Shown one piece after another: positions 1-13,614 of a stretch of 64,000 bases of DNA. Position numbers and translations under genes: made by a program. The notes under the pieces are model-generated. The model had not been told where the DNA came from, made no database searches, and worked only from the letters and a program-made list of their open reading frames with translations. Source of the DNA: Acanthaster planci (lineage: Eukaryota > Echinodermata > Asteroidea > Valvatida > Acanthasteridae); NCBI RefSeq assembly GCF_001949145.1, contig NW_019091365.1, positions 2,481,103 to 2,545,102 on the forward strand, read 5' to 3'. Position 1 is the stretch's first letter. Each line of letters opens with the position of its first letter.

Positions 1-106
1 CAAAAAATTAAAAAGTAATTGAACGATTAGTGACCAAACAAGAATTTCATTTGTGTTTCAGAAATCTCAGGGATGTTGGCATGCATGTTATTGGGCCCTG
101 AACGGC

Positions 107-141
107 GCTGATTTTACACTGTTTTCAATGGGGCTTGAATT
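107..141 (+). repeat. Dispersed repeat fragment, inverted copy at 29,592-29,626
   Basis: 35 bases identical to the reverse complement of 29,592-29,626. Weaker similarity continues to the left (GTTTCAGAAA and GGGATGTTG are shared at matching spacing), so the homologous segment is at least about 90 bp. Confidence 0.85.
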
Positions 142-143
142 AG

Positions 144-3100
144 TGGACTGTACCCAACAGTGCAGGGTACATACACACATGTGCCTGTACTTGTACATGT
201 ACATGTACATGTATGTGTTCCTTCCTTCATGGTAACAGTGAAGAAAGTCACCCCTCAACTACCAATGTTCAGCCACCTGTATTACACCATAGAGCCATCT
301 GTTTCTTGCTCTATGATGACACACGTTGTTTTATCACAATGTGCATCTTAGGTGATAAATGTGGACACAAATGCACAAAATTTCTGGACATACATGTAGA
401 CCCTTCTCATTTTGCCAGCAACTTCTATGGATGGCCAAAGTTTGCAGAAATATCACCTTTTGAGTTTCGATGTTACCTCAACTTCATCCAAAATGGACAT
501 TTGTCCCATTCATTTTAAAGAGTGTTGTACTTTCATTCAGTATTTAGTAGAACATGATACATGTATGCATTATTATCTGGTGGTCTGAAAGCTGCAGGGG
601 ATTTTTAAAAGTATTCTTTCATTGTTTGTACTAACCACCATCTGTAGTTTTACTTTTAGCAGCCGCTTGTAGGAGAAACACGACTGTGAGGTCAAAAGAC
701 CAGACCCTATTGATACAGGGTGAAATTACACAGGGTTTTTCCAAACCTTCTGGAACACAAATTATACTACATGTACATGTACATTTATGCATGTTTGTCA
801 GGGGGAAAGTATGGTACATCTAAAGTGTTCTCCAAGTGATATTTATGGGTCTGATGCTGAGAAATCATGCTGTCCCAAACAGCCAGCAATTTTTTTTCTG
901 GCCATAATGACTATGTACCGGTACCTGTACTGTACTGTATAATAATAGCAATGTACCAGTATGTACATGTATTTCCCTAATACAATATGCACTCACTTTA
1001 AACTGAAGGAAATACTGCCAATTTGCATGTGACAGCTTATGTGATGTGCAATACATAAAGTACATGTACATGTACTGTACAGTATATGCCAAAAGCTCCT
1101 GTACATACATGTACATGTAGGGCAGATCAAAAGGAATAAAGTCTGAGCACCGAGTACTTTTTGAGTTGGATATTTAGACCCTATACATCCATGCACACTG
1201 GCCAGAAAGGGCTTTCCAACAGTATTACATATACAATCAATAACAGGCAATTTCCAAAACAAGCTCTGTTTCAATAAACATTAAAAGGAATCATGTACCC
1301 TACATGTAGTAGAAATATTTTACTAAAATCTTTGCAGTTGCACTTTTGAATTTCAATTACCGATAACTTTATTTTCAATTTTTGAATTACTGATTTTATC
1401 GGTATTTTGGGGCCGTTTTTGTTCATATATTAATATGAATTTGCATAGAATCATAAGCCAAACTCCGGTGTAATCCGAGACAAATCTTTGATTTGTGCTA
1501 TCAAAGATTTCCATTTTTGGGGGGTAATTCATTACTGTATTTTGCAACAAGCCAATAAACACCTTTTTCTCAGGAATATTTTCAAAGATCAAATTTGGGG
1601 TTCAACATAAAAAAACATGCAAACTGAACAGTGTCTTCCTGGATCTACCGGTACATCACACTAACAGCACCTCCACTTGCCTGGAAAAAGTTGGTCCATT
1701 TTGAATGTTAAAAAAGGGTACTTTTTAAAATTACAGTCCATTTCACTCCAAAAGATTTCAGTTTTCATACACTGAAGAAGAGTTTAAATAAGCACAAAAA
1801 GTAACTCTAAGAAAACTTCATTGCACTGTTCCTTTAAAAACTCTCCACGTTTTCCACAACACAAATTACGCGTAACGCACCACGAATAGATACATCCAAC
1901 AGTAGAAGTCTACAGAACCAGCTACTGCAACTGTGGCAATCAGACACCACAACCCTGGGTCTCTGGGTTTGATAAGAACCATTTCAGTAGTCGCCAGAGT
2001 AATTAGAGGTTCCCCCCCATCAATCAGTGTCTCATGTTCAATTTCTTTGGGAAACAAATACTGGACAGGTCTTGCACACTCTTGGGACAAAAAAATGTGT
2101 TCTGCTACATTTTTCATAACCCCAGATAAGTTATTCTCCCTTGCAATTTCTTACATGAGATTGACCTCAACCTCTCTCCAGACAAAAACAACTTAAACAA
2201 CATTCGGATGATGAAAACATGTGTGCCAATCTATATGTAACTTTCAGGGGCCCACTGCCATGGGTGTCACCAGGGCTTGTTTTTGAAGGGGGGCCTTAGG
2301 GATCAGCTAAGAACTGATGAACAAAAGTGAGGGGAGCTGTCAACTTTTGAGCTTTTTTTTTGCTTTGTTTTAAAGCAGCTTGTTCTTTTCATTTTCTTTA
2401 TTCATTTCTTTTGCTTTTTTCCCTTTTAATTTTCATTTTTTTTTACGGGAGGAGGGGAGACGGAGGAGGAGAGTGTCCCCTTTGCCCTCCCCTCTTGCGA
2501 CACCCATATACTTTGCTAATCTATACTGAACTTGGAGTCAGTTTCACTTCACTAGAACTCTGTTTTTTCTAGATGTTATATCACTGGGAAATTTCTCAAT
2601 AAGGCCTACCAGCCTGTACAGCATACCTTTCACTTTTATTGAAACATGATGTCTCTTCTGTGAGCCTTGAGCTCGACCAAGAGAGGGTGCAAATTTTGCT
2701 AGCAACGCAGGCTCCTTTGATGGGAACTGCACTTTGCCGGTTCACAAACGACTATGAAATGCATGTGTTATGGTCGCATCGCTACCAACAAAATGAGCAC
2801 TCCCAACCAACATGGCTCTTTTCAACCGACGAGGGGGTGCTTCTACTCAAGGCGGGTATGTCTACGAGTGAGAAGAGCCAATACTTTACTGTCATTGGAC
2901 ACTCTACCACCGGGTCAGTTTATTCTAAACACAGGCAGTACCCAGTACAAGCACTTATTCCTGAATGTGTATAATATGTAGCACTTGGGAGCTATGTCAG
3001 CCAGACAACAGGGAAAGGTGAGGTACACTGTGGAATAGTACATCTCCCCCAGCAACAGGATCAACACAACTGAAGAACTTCTGAGGACACTGCCTCTCAT

Positions 3101-4700
3101 CATTTAGTTTTAACACGAGGTCACATCTCCAGTCTACATGTACATGAATACGTGAACAGTAGCTTTCACCAGCCATATGGGATTTTGATTGTTGGATTTT
3201 TTTAAACAAAATGTGTTTTTACTCTCCAATGAACGGTAGATGTACATGTACATCCGAAGGTGAGATTTACACATGCACATGTACTTCAACATCCCAAAAC
3301 AGTTTACAGCTAAAAAAAAATCTTGGCACCGAAATCCTTTTGTTCTAGGCCTATACATACTGAAACGGGTACAAGTATAATGTACAGTGATTGCAAAAAT
3401 AATGCTTTCTTTGATGTTTCTATTCCCTGTTGCAAACAGCACACAGGGGAAATTTGCTATCAAGTCTTACTGTACTGGTATCTTATTTTCAACTGTAGAA
3501 CAGTTAACTACAGTCCATTTTTATCCTTCACCAAGGTGTAAACAAAAACTAGACCAAAGCGTAAACTGTCGACCCAGGTCACTATGTCAATAAATCTAGC
3601 TGCCACATTACAGACAATATTTATTGGAAACCAAGTATTTCAAATGTTGCAAAGGTTCACACTTTTAACTGGCTTATTTAGACCCACGAAAAGACAGAGA
3701 GACGAACAGATGCCAGCTTGTCATGTGCATTAATGAAAGTCTCCAGAGAAAATAGGAACACCTAATGACAGCTAGGAATCAAGTTTATTCCCATACTTCT
3801 GGCCACGTGGGGCCGGTGAAAACTGGTTTACGTCCCCCCCAGCCATTTCCATCAAACAAACAGTCCATTCATGCTCGGTCGCTCCCTGGTGTATCAATCA
3901 ACCGCAGGCATCTCGTTCGGGACATTCACAATCACCCAGAAAACAACATGATTTATGAAATTCGAGTCCAATTTTATGTCCGTACTGGAAAGGCTGCAGA
4001 GTTGCAGTCTCCAGTGAGAATATTAGAGGTCTGCAGGTAAAAACCCATTGCTGAATCATAAATTCAACCACAAGTTGAACATTCCATGTTGGTGAGATTT
4101 GGGTGAAATGAAGTCAGCATTCCAGGCATAGGTCCCTCCCACACTACTCCAAGCATACCACAGTGTACCGCTACATTGTAATAATCCCACCTCCTTCCCT
4201 GCCCCTCCCTTTTCCTTTCCAAACATCCTCGAGCAAAAGACTACTTTCAACAATGCAAAACCTTTTGCATTTTCTGTTTCCCGTAGTTCAAAATCACTGC
4301 AGTGTTTCAATTAACAGTTTTGAGTAGGCCTCTAGTGACCACTTTTCAACATTTCATGATAATTTTGCGGGTATACGCTGTAAATGTACACCAGCATTTT
4401 CATCTCAAGATTCGTAGGCTACTTTGCCATTGTCACTTCCTACTCATTCTTCTTCGAGCATGGAGAAAGGACAAAAACATGTAGGGACAGCAGACTCTTC
4501 ATACATGCATGTACATTTGTAGCTAGAGTTCCTCATTGTGAACAGCCTATCACAAAAAAAGTATGACAGGGTCATGTACAGGTCCACACAGCGTGGAGCA
4601 TCAGCTGAGTTCCTGCAGCAGTTGGATACCATTCCTCCACAAATAAACAAGGACCCATATGCTTCACCCACATCAATTTATCACAAGAGTTGGCCAGGAA
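144..4700. other. Non-coding stretch, no gene identified
   Basis: Frames are short and unlike any family I know. It carries scattered TACATGTA motifs, poly-pyrimidine tracts near 2.35-2.45 kb, and a minus-strand frame ending near 1,866 with one hydrophobic segment (see findings). Confidence 0.5.
188..214. repeat. TACATG microsatellite (example)
   Basis: Runs of TACATG/CATGTA, self-complementary at every step. Similar short runs recur across the left third, for example 1063-1080, 5101-5143 and 9661-9679. Confidence 0.9.
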
Positions 4701-5100
4701 ACCTGTTCCTTTCACCATCAACATGCAGTTGCTCTCTGTTATCCTTGGAGCTGTCCTCCTGCCTGGCACACAATGCATAACAATGGGACTGGATTCTCGG
4801 CAAGGTTTCAGCAGACAAAGGCGGTATTGCTACAGCCCACATCCCCATTCTTGCCTGAACTATTCACCCGTGGATAATATCACGCCTAATGGGCGTAATC
4901 GCACTGCAGAGACACCAGCTCAGAGCGAGCACCCTGACCTCCAGAGTGGAGCAAGGGTGGCAAGCATGCTGTGTATCTCAAGTGTCACACGAGCAGAATG
5001 GGTTCCCCAACAACCTCCCTACAGGGTTGATTGCTTTACATGTACATTTTCAACATGCACATGAAGGTAACATGTACATTTTTTACACTGCTACATACAC

Positions 5101-5143
5101 CGGTAGTGTACATGTACATTATGTACATTATACATGTACATGT
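5101..5143. repeat. TACATG microsatellite cluster
   Basis: TACATGTACATT and TATACATGTACATGTA with CGGTAGTGTACATG at the left edge. Entirely made of nested short palindromes. Confidence 0.85.
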
Positions 5144-5465
5144 AAAAAGTAAGTCTGTATGCTTATATTATACATAAGTTCAACTCAAATGTCATGAATA
5201 ACAGTTCAGTGCAACATGCATTGTGCACATACCAGTAGAACTCATCAAGCGGTATATTTCATGCATATAAAAGCTCATTTCACCTTGACCATATAGAAAA
5301 AGGACAAAAAACTGATGAAGCCATAACTCTGGTGGCCTTATCAGAATTGTGAATGCACAAAGCAAACTATTTAGGGACAAACGTGCCATTGTGTTATGGA
5401 TTTAAAAGGTCTCCAAGCGCGAGATTGAGTCTAAAAAGTTTTGAACTACCGGTACATGCTGTATA

Positions 5466-5664
5466 TACATATGCATGGTAATTCCAGAAATTACATATGC
5501 ATGGTAATTCCAGAAATGGTAATTCCAGAAATTACATATGCATGGTAATTCCAGAAATTACATATGCATGGTAATTCCAGAAATTACATATGCATGGTAA
5601 TTCCAGAAATTACATATGCATGGTAATTCCAGAAATTACATATGCATGGTAATTCCAGAAATTA
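5466..5664 (+). repeat. Tandem array of a 26-bp unit
   Basis: About seven copies of a 26-bp unit containing ACATATGCATGGTAATTCC then AGAAATT, spaced exactly 26 bp, with one extra 15-bp partial copy (GGTAATTCCAGAAAT) after the second unit. The copies are almost identical, pointing to recent expansion or homogenisation. Confidence 0.97.
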
Positions 5665-5665
5665 G

Positions 5666-8600
5666 GGGTCCAGAAGTGTGACATTTTCGTGTCCCCATAA
5701 CATTGTACACCTGACCTTTGTTATTTGACATGGAAATATCACAGGAATTGATTTCAAACTATTACTATTTGTTTGGCAGCACTTTGCCCTAATTCATCAC
5801 TCTTGAAAACTACTTAATGTTTTCTGAACTTACAAAATCATATGTTAGACGTGAAACGGGCAAGAAAAAAAATAGACGCACGTACTTGTCCATGTACACA
5901 CTCTGCATGATTTCATGTGTTATTTTGGGAGGGGCAATCCTTTCTGATGGTTAACGCTGTCTTAGAGAAACACTACATGTACACCTGTAGATTCGTTTCC
6001 TTCTGTCTTTTCAAAAACTGTTTTTATTCTGTGCCTTGAGTCTTCAACTCTCATTTTATCAGTGAGGATTATACCCCAGTGCATGTAAACTAAATAAGGG
6101 TTTTGCCCAATAATGAGAAACAATTGAGAGGATTCATTTAGCTGTGGTAAACCTGGACACATCCAACCACAGTGCGAGTCCACATTGGAACAAGGTGATA
6201 AATAATTACACTATATGGTATGCTTCATCCACAACCGTTGCTAGCACCTTAAATAACAACCTAAGGCTAAATTAAACATGATGTACATAAGAACTGCCCA
6301 ATACCACAATGACTATATTGCACACACACAAAAAAAATTGATACATGTACATCGAGTTGGATGGAAAGTAATGAAGCTGGGGCATTACATGCAATGAATT
6401 ACATGTAATGTACATGAATGCATGTACAGACAAACCTTGATGCAGATTTGACCAATCATGGAATTAACTTACCTACAGTATATGAGACCAGTGGAAAGGA
6501 CAAATTGATGGGAGACTTTTGAGATGCTTAGTGGCGGCACACTTCACAGTCCTGTTTGCATCACCTTTGAGCTAAAAAGTGCACGCTTGCCCAAAATGAC
6601 ACAGACAATACAGACCTCATCACATGAGACTGGTACAATGTTTGACATTACCAAATGTCTCGAAAGTTTCCTGTTCATGAATTAATGAAAACCTTCAGTG
6701 TACATACATGATGTATGTAAAAAACCACTAAAAAGTCCTGTGTAGATGCATCCATAAAAAGTGCACTGGGTTTCTCGGGGGGGGGGGTTGGAAGCTTTGG
6801 GGAGGTTCCTTGTCTCTGGAAAAAAATGCAGGGTTAATTTAATGTGTAAATCTGTAGATCTCTTTTCAGGCCAGACAGTGTGGCAGTAGACACCAATGTT
6901 ATGACAGCAGCCGTGCACACCTCCTCAAATGGGAAAGGTGTTGGCATAAGCGCTATGAATTACAAACTTATAGTGCATTTCACTTGTTGCCTTTGTTACT
7001 GAATCCCACGGTGGAGTATGAAATTCAAGCTAAATCAACAATGGGGCAGACAGTGCAAACAGACCAGGTCAACGTGTCAAAAATATCAATTCATTTTCTT
7101 CGGAAATCTCCATGCAACGTGAATGACTGGACCTGTCTGCTCAAGATCACAAGCAGCTCAGTGAAAGTGAATGTTTTGTTGGTTTAGCGTGGCGAAAAGT
7201 ACAAGACATAATGTTCTACCGTACACTGTACATCTGTGCACCACTACACCGGTACATGCACATGTAAATGAACACTTTTATTATGCATTACAAGGTTTAA
7301 CATACAGTGTACTTGTATACATGTTTGTGACTTTGTGTTCATGCACATGTGCACGTGCTTTGAACTATTCTTGGCTCATGCTGGTGGGTCACACTGGACA
7401 TCTGCAGTACGATTTTTCGACATTTTTCAAGTTAAAAGAAAATGATTGTCCCAATGAAATAGAATCAGACTTTATAATTGATGAAGTTACTAATCCATGT
7501 ACATGTATGGTACCCGGTATAACGTACATACAGGTACCTCTGCTTCTTACAGTGCATGTAAGCACATAGAAATCTTTTGGGAATAATGCATGGAGGTTTT
7601 ACTGAGTCAGTTACATGTTTTGGTAGATGTGCCATACACACACAGACGGAAGAGCGCAAGTTTCTTTTGTTTCCTCAGCCGTCAATATACCGGTAAATGA
7701 GCAAATGGCCATTCCCTTATACATATGTCCATAACCAAATCTATCAATGGAATAAAAACCAAAGCAAATCAAATTCTTTCCACTCTCTGGGACTTACATG
7801 TACATTTCAATGCAGTCCAAACACATTTCATCTACATCATCAAAAGAAAACTCTTAGGGTTGTAATGTGAAGTTTCCCAAACGCTTTCCATATACCGGTA
7901 CACCATGATGTCTGAAAATTCACAAAAACTTTAATAGCAAAAATTATGGTGCAAAATACTGGGTATATACAAATATGATAAAATGTACATGTTATGTACC
8001 GGGGACATGTAGGTGCACTATAGTGTAAAAGCAATGCAAGTCCTGAACTGAAAATCCCCCTGGTGTGATGATGTTTGTACCTTACAGGTCAACTGGTAAT
8101 GGATAGGATGAAACAAGAACCCCTTGGTACAACCGTACCTGGCTCCCCCATCCCACAACTTCTGGTAAGAAGTTGACAGAATCTCACTATTCCAAAGCCC
8201 ATCCCAATTAATCAGAACTCATCTCAGATTTTACAATCTTCTGGACACCGATGTCATTGAAAACTGTTAATCCTGATCTGAAATTACACCTTGTAAAACA
8301 AATACCACAGGAGAGTAGACAGCAGCATTAAAGGAGAACCCACAACAAGCAAGCTCATCCACAAAATGGTCCTAGACTTTCTTGGTGTTGCTGTTGCTAG
8401 TTTGAACAGAATTTTTGAAAAATCTTGATCTGCACAATGTTGGCCTCAAGTTGCACATCTGCAACATAAGCCAGCTTCTTCAGCGGTCATTACAGAGTAA
8501 GCTGTTTAAAATGTTGAAAAAGATTTTACAAATTCAGACACCAATAGAAGTCTCCTCACTGTCATCAGTCAGTTCAAAGGATGGGCATACTATGTACACA

Positions 8601-11600
8601 TACATTGTACATGCATACAAAAGAACATGTACCAATATCCTTTGGAGTCAAATTCCTACATTGGAACCTTTAATGTGTTCATGTTTTCCACACTCTGCTC
8701 AGGTCAGGAGTTATAAAAGTCTAATACTCCTGGTCCTATCCATTACTGGATCCCATCTTTATGTACATGTACCTGTCAGTCAGCACGGCTGTTGCGGCAT
8801 AAAGCCCATTGCGGGCCATTTTGGTACTGATGTCTGGCCCAGCTTACTAAAATGCAAGTTGGAAAACAAACAACCTTTCTGAAACCCGGACAGCTTTTTG
8901 GAAAACCAACTTGTACAGTCAACTGCATGCATCCAGTATTTGTATTTGAAGTTACTGTTCCCAGAAACCCACTTTTTGCATCTGATTTGTGACAGCAATT
9001 TTCATGTCGCACAAGCAGGAACGTCAGAGTACTTTTGATACATATTTTCAAGAATACATGTAGCTTTCCCACAAATTTGTCAAATGTGCTGTACATTTGA
9101 AGCTACAAAGCACATGTACTTCTTTCCTTGAAAAGTCACTGACGCTTTAAAAAGAATGGGCCAGAAACTTAACAAAAATAAAATGTTGAGTCATGTTATG
9201 GGAAATGATGTTATCAAACACTAACCAGGAAACAACAACCAGTAGGTAATTTTCACTTTATGAAGGAGTATCTTTTTAGATGCATTTCATCACCCACAAC
9301 TTTGGTTTTTGTTTCAGCTAATGATTATAAATATAGCTTAATACATTCCATACAAAAAATGCTATTATACTCCAAATATAGCATGTATAAAAACTATTGT
9401 AAGGTAAAGGCATCAAATGCAGGCACTAACAATTTGAGAGGTAACATTTTCAAAACAGAAAGGCACACTGACATATGTTTGTAAGTTAATTTTAAGAAAT
9501 TATCAAATCATACCGGTATGTTTACCAAAAGTCAAATTTGGAAGGCTTAAACCTCCAACAAATTTACAATGTTTGTACGTTTGTACTCCCAAGAACAAAA
9601 CTCACTACTGTGACAGATCATGGAAAAATCAGCCATGGACAGATATATGTACACATTGCACATGTACATGTACATGTAGCATACTGTGTGCGTACTAGTA
9701 CATACAGGTACTGTACTGGAACAGGCGCATGTATTAAAAACTTTGCACGTGTTTGGTACACTGTATCCATATATAATTTGATTTTTCACACTTTACCACA
9801 TTGTGGAAAATTAGTGTACTTGTACAGTACATGTACTGGAACATGTAACAAATGTACCTCTTCCCACCTTTTGAATCTCTGTACAGCCATCACTAATCAA
9901 CTGCATGTGGAATGCAACCCAACTCTTCTTCCAAAAACAAGGAAACTAATATACGAGGGTGCTTTTCTCAAAAATTTCCCAATGGGAAATTGCCCAATCC
10001 ACGCTGATAATTTCCTTCAACTGAAAGAAACAACATCTGATCGTTTCCTATCACTCCACACATATCAAATCTGTCTGTGATAAATCTGTGTGCATGCAGT
10101 GACGCACTCTTCCAAAGTACTGGTAATTATGGGGGGGGTGTTCTGAATTCAAAACCAGCATGGTACATGTAATATTTTACATCTGTGGATTGTCTTCATG
10201 TGGTGTACTGGTACAGAAGTCACTGCACAGTAGCCATTGAGCTGTAAGCTCTGCTTGGGCCTCACTCGTCACATGGATAGATTTCAACCACCTTGCCATA
10301 AATCTGGCTCAGATTAAAAATGTGATTTGAAGTACATGCACTCCATGTTATTACCTGTTTTTCTGATTTTATGTAGCAATTCTAACTAAAATACATGCAC
10401 GCCAATTACAATGTACGCAACTATAAAACAGCAAAAGATAAACCCTGTACTTTTTCAACATTCACTTTCCTCAGAATGTACAATGTACGGTATTTTTGTG
10501 AATTTCACAAAAATTTGTGAAATACATGTACCAGGAAGCAAGGCCATACAGGGTACAGGCTGTTCTCCCTCCATAAGTATTACATGCAAATCATTGCCTT
10601 GTTAAAAGCAAAGCACTCTCTAGTGTAAAATGACAAACTTCTCAACAAGTAACATTGCGGACTGTAAACAAAAAAGAATTTCATTAAATAACAGCCATAA
10701 GTTTGAAATACTAGTAGCAAGTTTACTTTCTACTCTGCGTTCTGTAGGCCTACTGTGAATTACATGTGCTGGTACTGTAGATAACGTTATGCATACCGGT
10801 TGTAAGATGTACACATTACATTAATTTCTGTTAAATACTACATGTACATACTGGTATTAAATAAATGATTTCTGAGAATCTGTTACTCTTTGTGTCAATT
10901 ACAATGCACATGCACCTGGAATCCTGGATTACAAATTTTCTAGCCTTCAAAATGAGTTTCAAGAAAACATGATGATACGATCTTGAATGGGGACCACATA
11001 CTTATGACCACTCACAAGAAGGCACATGAACATCACAAAATAATTTGCCAGAACTACATGTACATGTACTGTGTTCCAGAAACAGTCAACCATGTGACAC
11101 CCTTGTCTCCACAGCTTAACTGTTGTCATTCATCTGGCCTACAATGCACAATGACCATCAATCAACCACAAACAAAATGCTGTAGTGTACATGTAGGTCC
11201 ATAATGGACTCTACAGGTATCAGTCAAACTGTTCATCACCCACCCTCAACATTCCCCACCGGTGAGTCAACAGCCACTGACAGATCAGTAAAAATTTACG
11301 GGCAGCACAGCCAGACAAAAGGGCAATATAAAAAACTGTCCACTCTTACCAGCTGTGTAACACATGATGACAATAAGGTTGACAAATGAGAATTCAAACA
11401 GTCACACTCATGTACATTGATATTCCATACTTGTAAATTGCCGTCTTATTTGATGCATAAAGAGAATGGGCTACTCCATTGTAATGTACAATGCATATTT
11501 ACGTTCAGGAATTATTTGACACACAGTACTGCACACTGTAAACATTCAGTAATGATTTCAAAACTATACTGAACAGTGTAAATACAGCACTGAAAATGAA

Positions 11601-12980
11601 CTAAGGTTTAATGTGCACTACCAAAACATAGTATAAGCAGGACAGGAAAGGTCATCTTTGCACATAAATACATGTACCAGTACATGTGACAAAGTTTTTG
11701 GTATGAAAGTCATCTCACTTCAATGCAAGCATGCCTAGTAGTACAACAGGCATCCTAAAAGCACTTGAAAACAGCATCAAGAAAAAGTAACAACTGCAGA
11801 TCAAGCACATGTATGTAATGTACATATGTACTCGCTCTTGTGCAAGTTCTACACTCACTTGGACCATCACAATTTGGAGTGAAAATTTTTGAATTAGGTC
11901 TGTATTTCAGTTTTTAGCTCAAGTACATGTAAATTGAAATGCCTGAGGCCATTTTCTGTCAGGATTTTTCAAGAGCAACCGAAAACTTTCAAGACTGACC
12001 TGACCCGACCCACATTCATTAAATTTCTACTGACCCTGGGCTATGTGTGGGCACTACTTGCGAATTCAAATAAGCAAAAAAAGGTGTTTTAGGTTTGAAC
12101 TGCTGGCATGATAAAGCGTGTGAAGAATTTCAGAACCCTTCCATTAGTTTTCTGTAAAGTGTAAGAGCCAACAAGGGTTTATGTGCTGACACAGTAATGA
12201 AGTCTGTCAGTGCTTTCAATCACCATAAACTTGGTCTATGCTGATGACATACATGTTCCTGTAGTGTATGCTATTTATATACATGAATATGAGTTTATTC
12301 AGTACAGTTTTGAGAGGGGTGAATATACATGTACATGTTCCCTGTACTATACTGTGCCACACACATGCTGTAAAAGGTTGACAACTTCAACAAAAAGAAG
12401 CACTTTCTACAAATATTCAACTGACAAATGATCTGACCTTTTTCACTGTGACAAAGAGAGCCTTTTCCAATGACTTTTGTGAAAATATCGGAACAATTTT
12501 GTCAGGTGCGGTTCGTTAAAGTAAACTGTTCCTGATCTGTCAGCATGATGTGACAGCATAAATTTAAACTGTGACTGTAAGCCCAGCATGTGATGTGCAC
12601 CAGACCGCCCAGCCGATGCAGCTGTATGACAGTACTGACAGAGAAGCCGTGAAATTTTTATAAACACAAAAAAATGTTTATTTTCCTAGGTTCAGCACAT
12701 CTTTCACTGTATCTCTGAGCATGAATGTGTTGTCAGAGCTCAATGCTATACACAATCTATCCAATGAAATGAATCTAGCCATGACAACATTTACGCCTGC
12801 AGAAAGTAAATACACTCTTGTTTTTACAAACACACAAGCATGAATGCCGCTTCCTGAAAATGACGGACAATACTGAAGTCTTTGCAATGCAAGGGTACAC
12901 TGTACAATGTCCACTGGATCAGCCCTTTTTAAAAGCAGATCTGTGAACATACATGTGTATGCATGATGTGTGAACATACA
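5666..12980. other. Non-coding stretch, no gene identified
   Basis: A/T-rich with many TACATGTA and TACCGGTA octamers. The longest frame (9,538-10,080, 180 codons) is rich in Cys, His, Thr and Tyr from reading through octamers and has no family features. Confidence 0.5.
10500..10527. repeat. Small palindrome ATTTCACAAA / TTTGTGAAAT
   Basis: Two perfect 10-bp arms separated by two A residues. A short local feature with no wider context. Confidence 0.7.
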
Positions 12981-12984
12981 GCTT

Positions 12985-13614
12985 CACTTATCTGCTCTGA
13001 GCAGGAACAAAAGAGGGCGTGTTTTTAAATGAAATGAAATTGTCTTTTGGTACAAACTCACTGTAGAGGCACACAAGTTAATGCGTGCTTGACGTGGAGT
13101 ACGTGTAGGCTGAGTACGCACAACAAATTTATTCTGGAATACATGGTCTTTGTGTGCATGCCGAATGCACGCAAGAACCCGGTTAAAAAACTTTCCACCA
13201 AGCTGTCTTTCTTTTGCCGGTGAGGGTGCACTTCAACTCAGGGTGGACACTGGCATGCATCAATTCATGTACACACATCCTTACACAGCTGAACTTGTGG
13301 GGTATTTCCTTTGTTCTCGTGTACAAAACTCCCACACAACACACAAAAAATTTCAAATCATTCCAATTTAATAAACCAAATTCACTTTCCTGGGTTGAAA
13401 TTTCGACAGTATCTCCCTTATATAAAACACTTCAATTTGCAACAGATTTTTACCTATAAAAAATTTCCCCTTTTTGAGTTATTTCCAAATATCAGTTTCG
13501 AGAAATTCTTGTGGGGGTACCAATTCTGGTACCCCACGAGGTAAAAACTGGCCTTGTGGGGTACTTCCCATTGTTCCGGTACCCCACAAGGCTCCATGTA
13601 CATGTATAAGCGCA
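12985..13614 (+). repeat. Composite dispersed repeat (two modules)
   Basis: The first module (12,988-13,250) is shared with the insert in the integrase remnant near 27.5 kb. The second (about 13,274-13,614) is shared with 19,880-20,206 in the same orientation. Its end carries short inverted copies of CCTTGTGGGGTAC and GGTACCCCACGAGG, able to pair as a stem. Open frames across it are short and not conserved between copies, so it is not a gene. Confidence 0.75.

Noticed and set aside
5466-5664. CRISPR array
   Set aside because: Units are directly adjacent with no unique spacers, in an animal genome.
9538-10080. 180-codon + strand frame
   Set aside because: Composition is driven by TACATG motifs (Tyr, Met, Thr, Cys, His, Val). 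There is no domain and no splice support.
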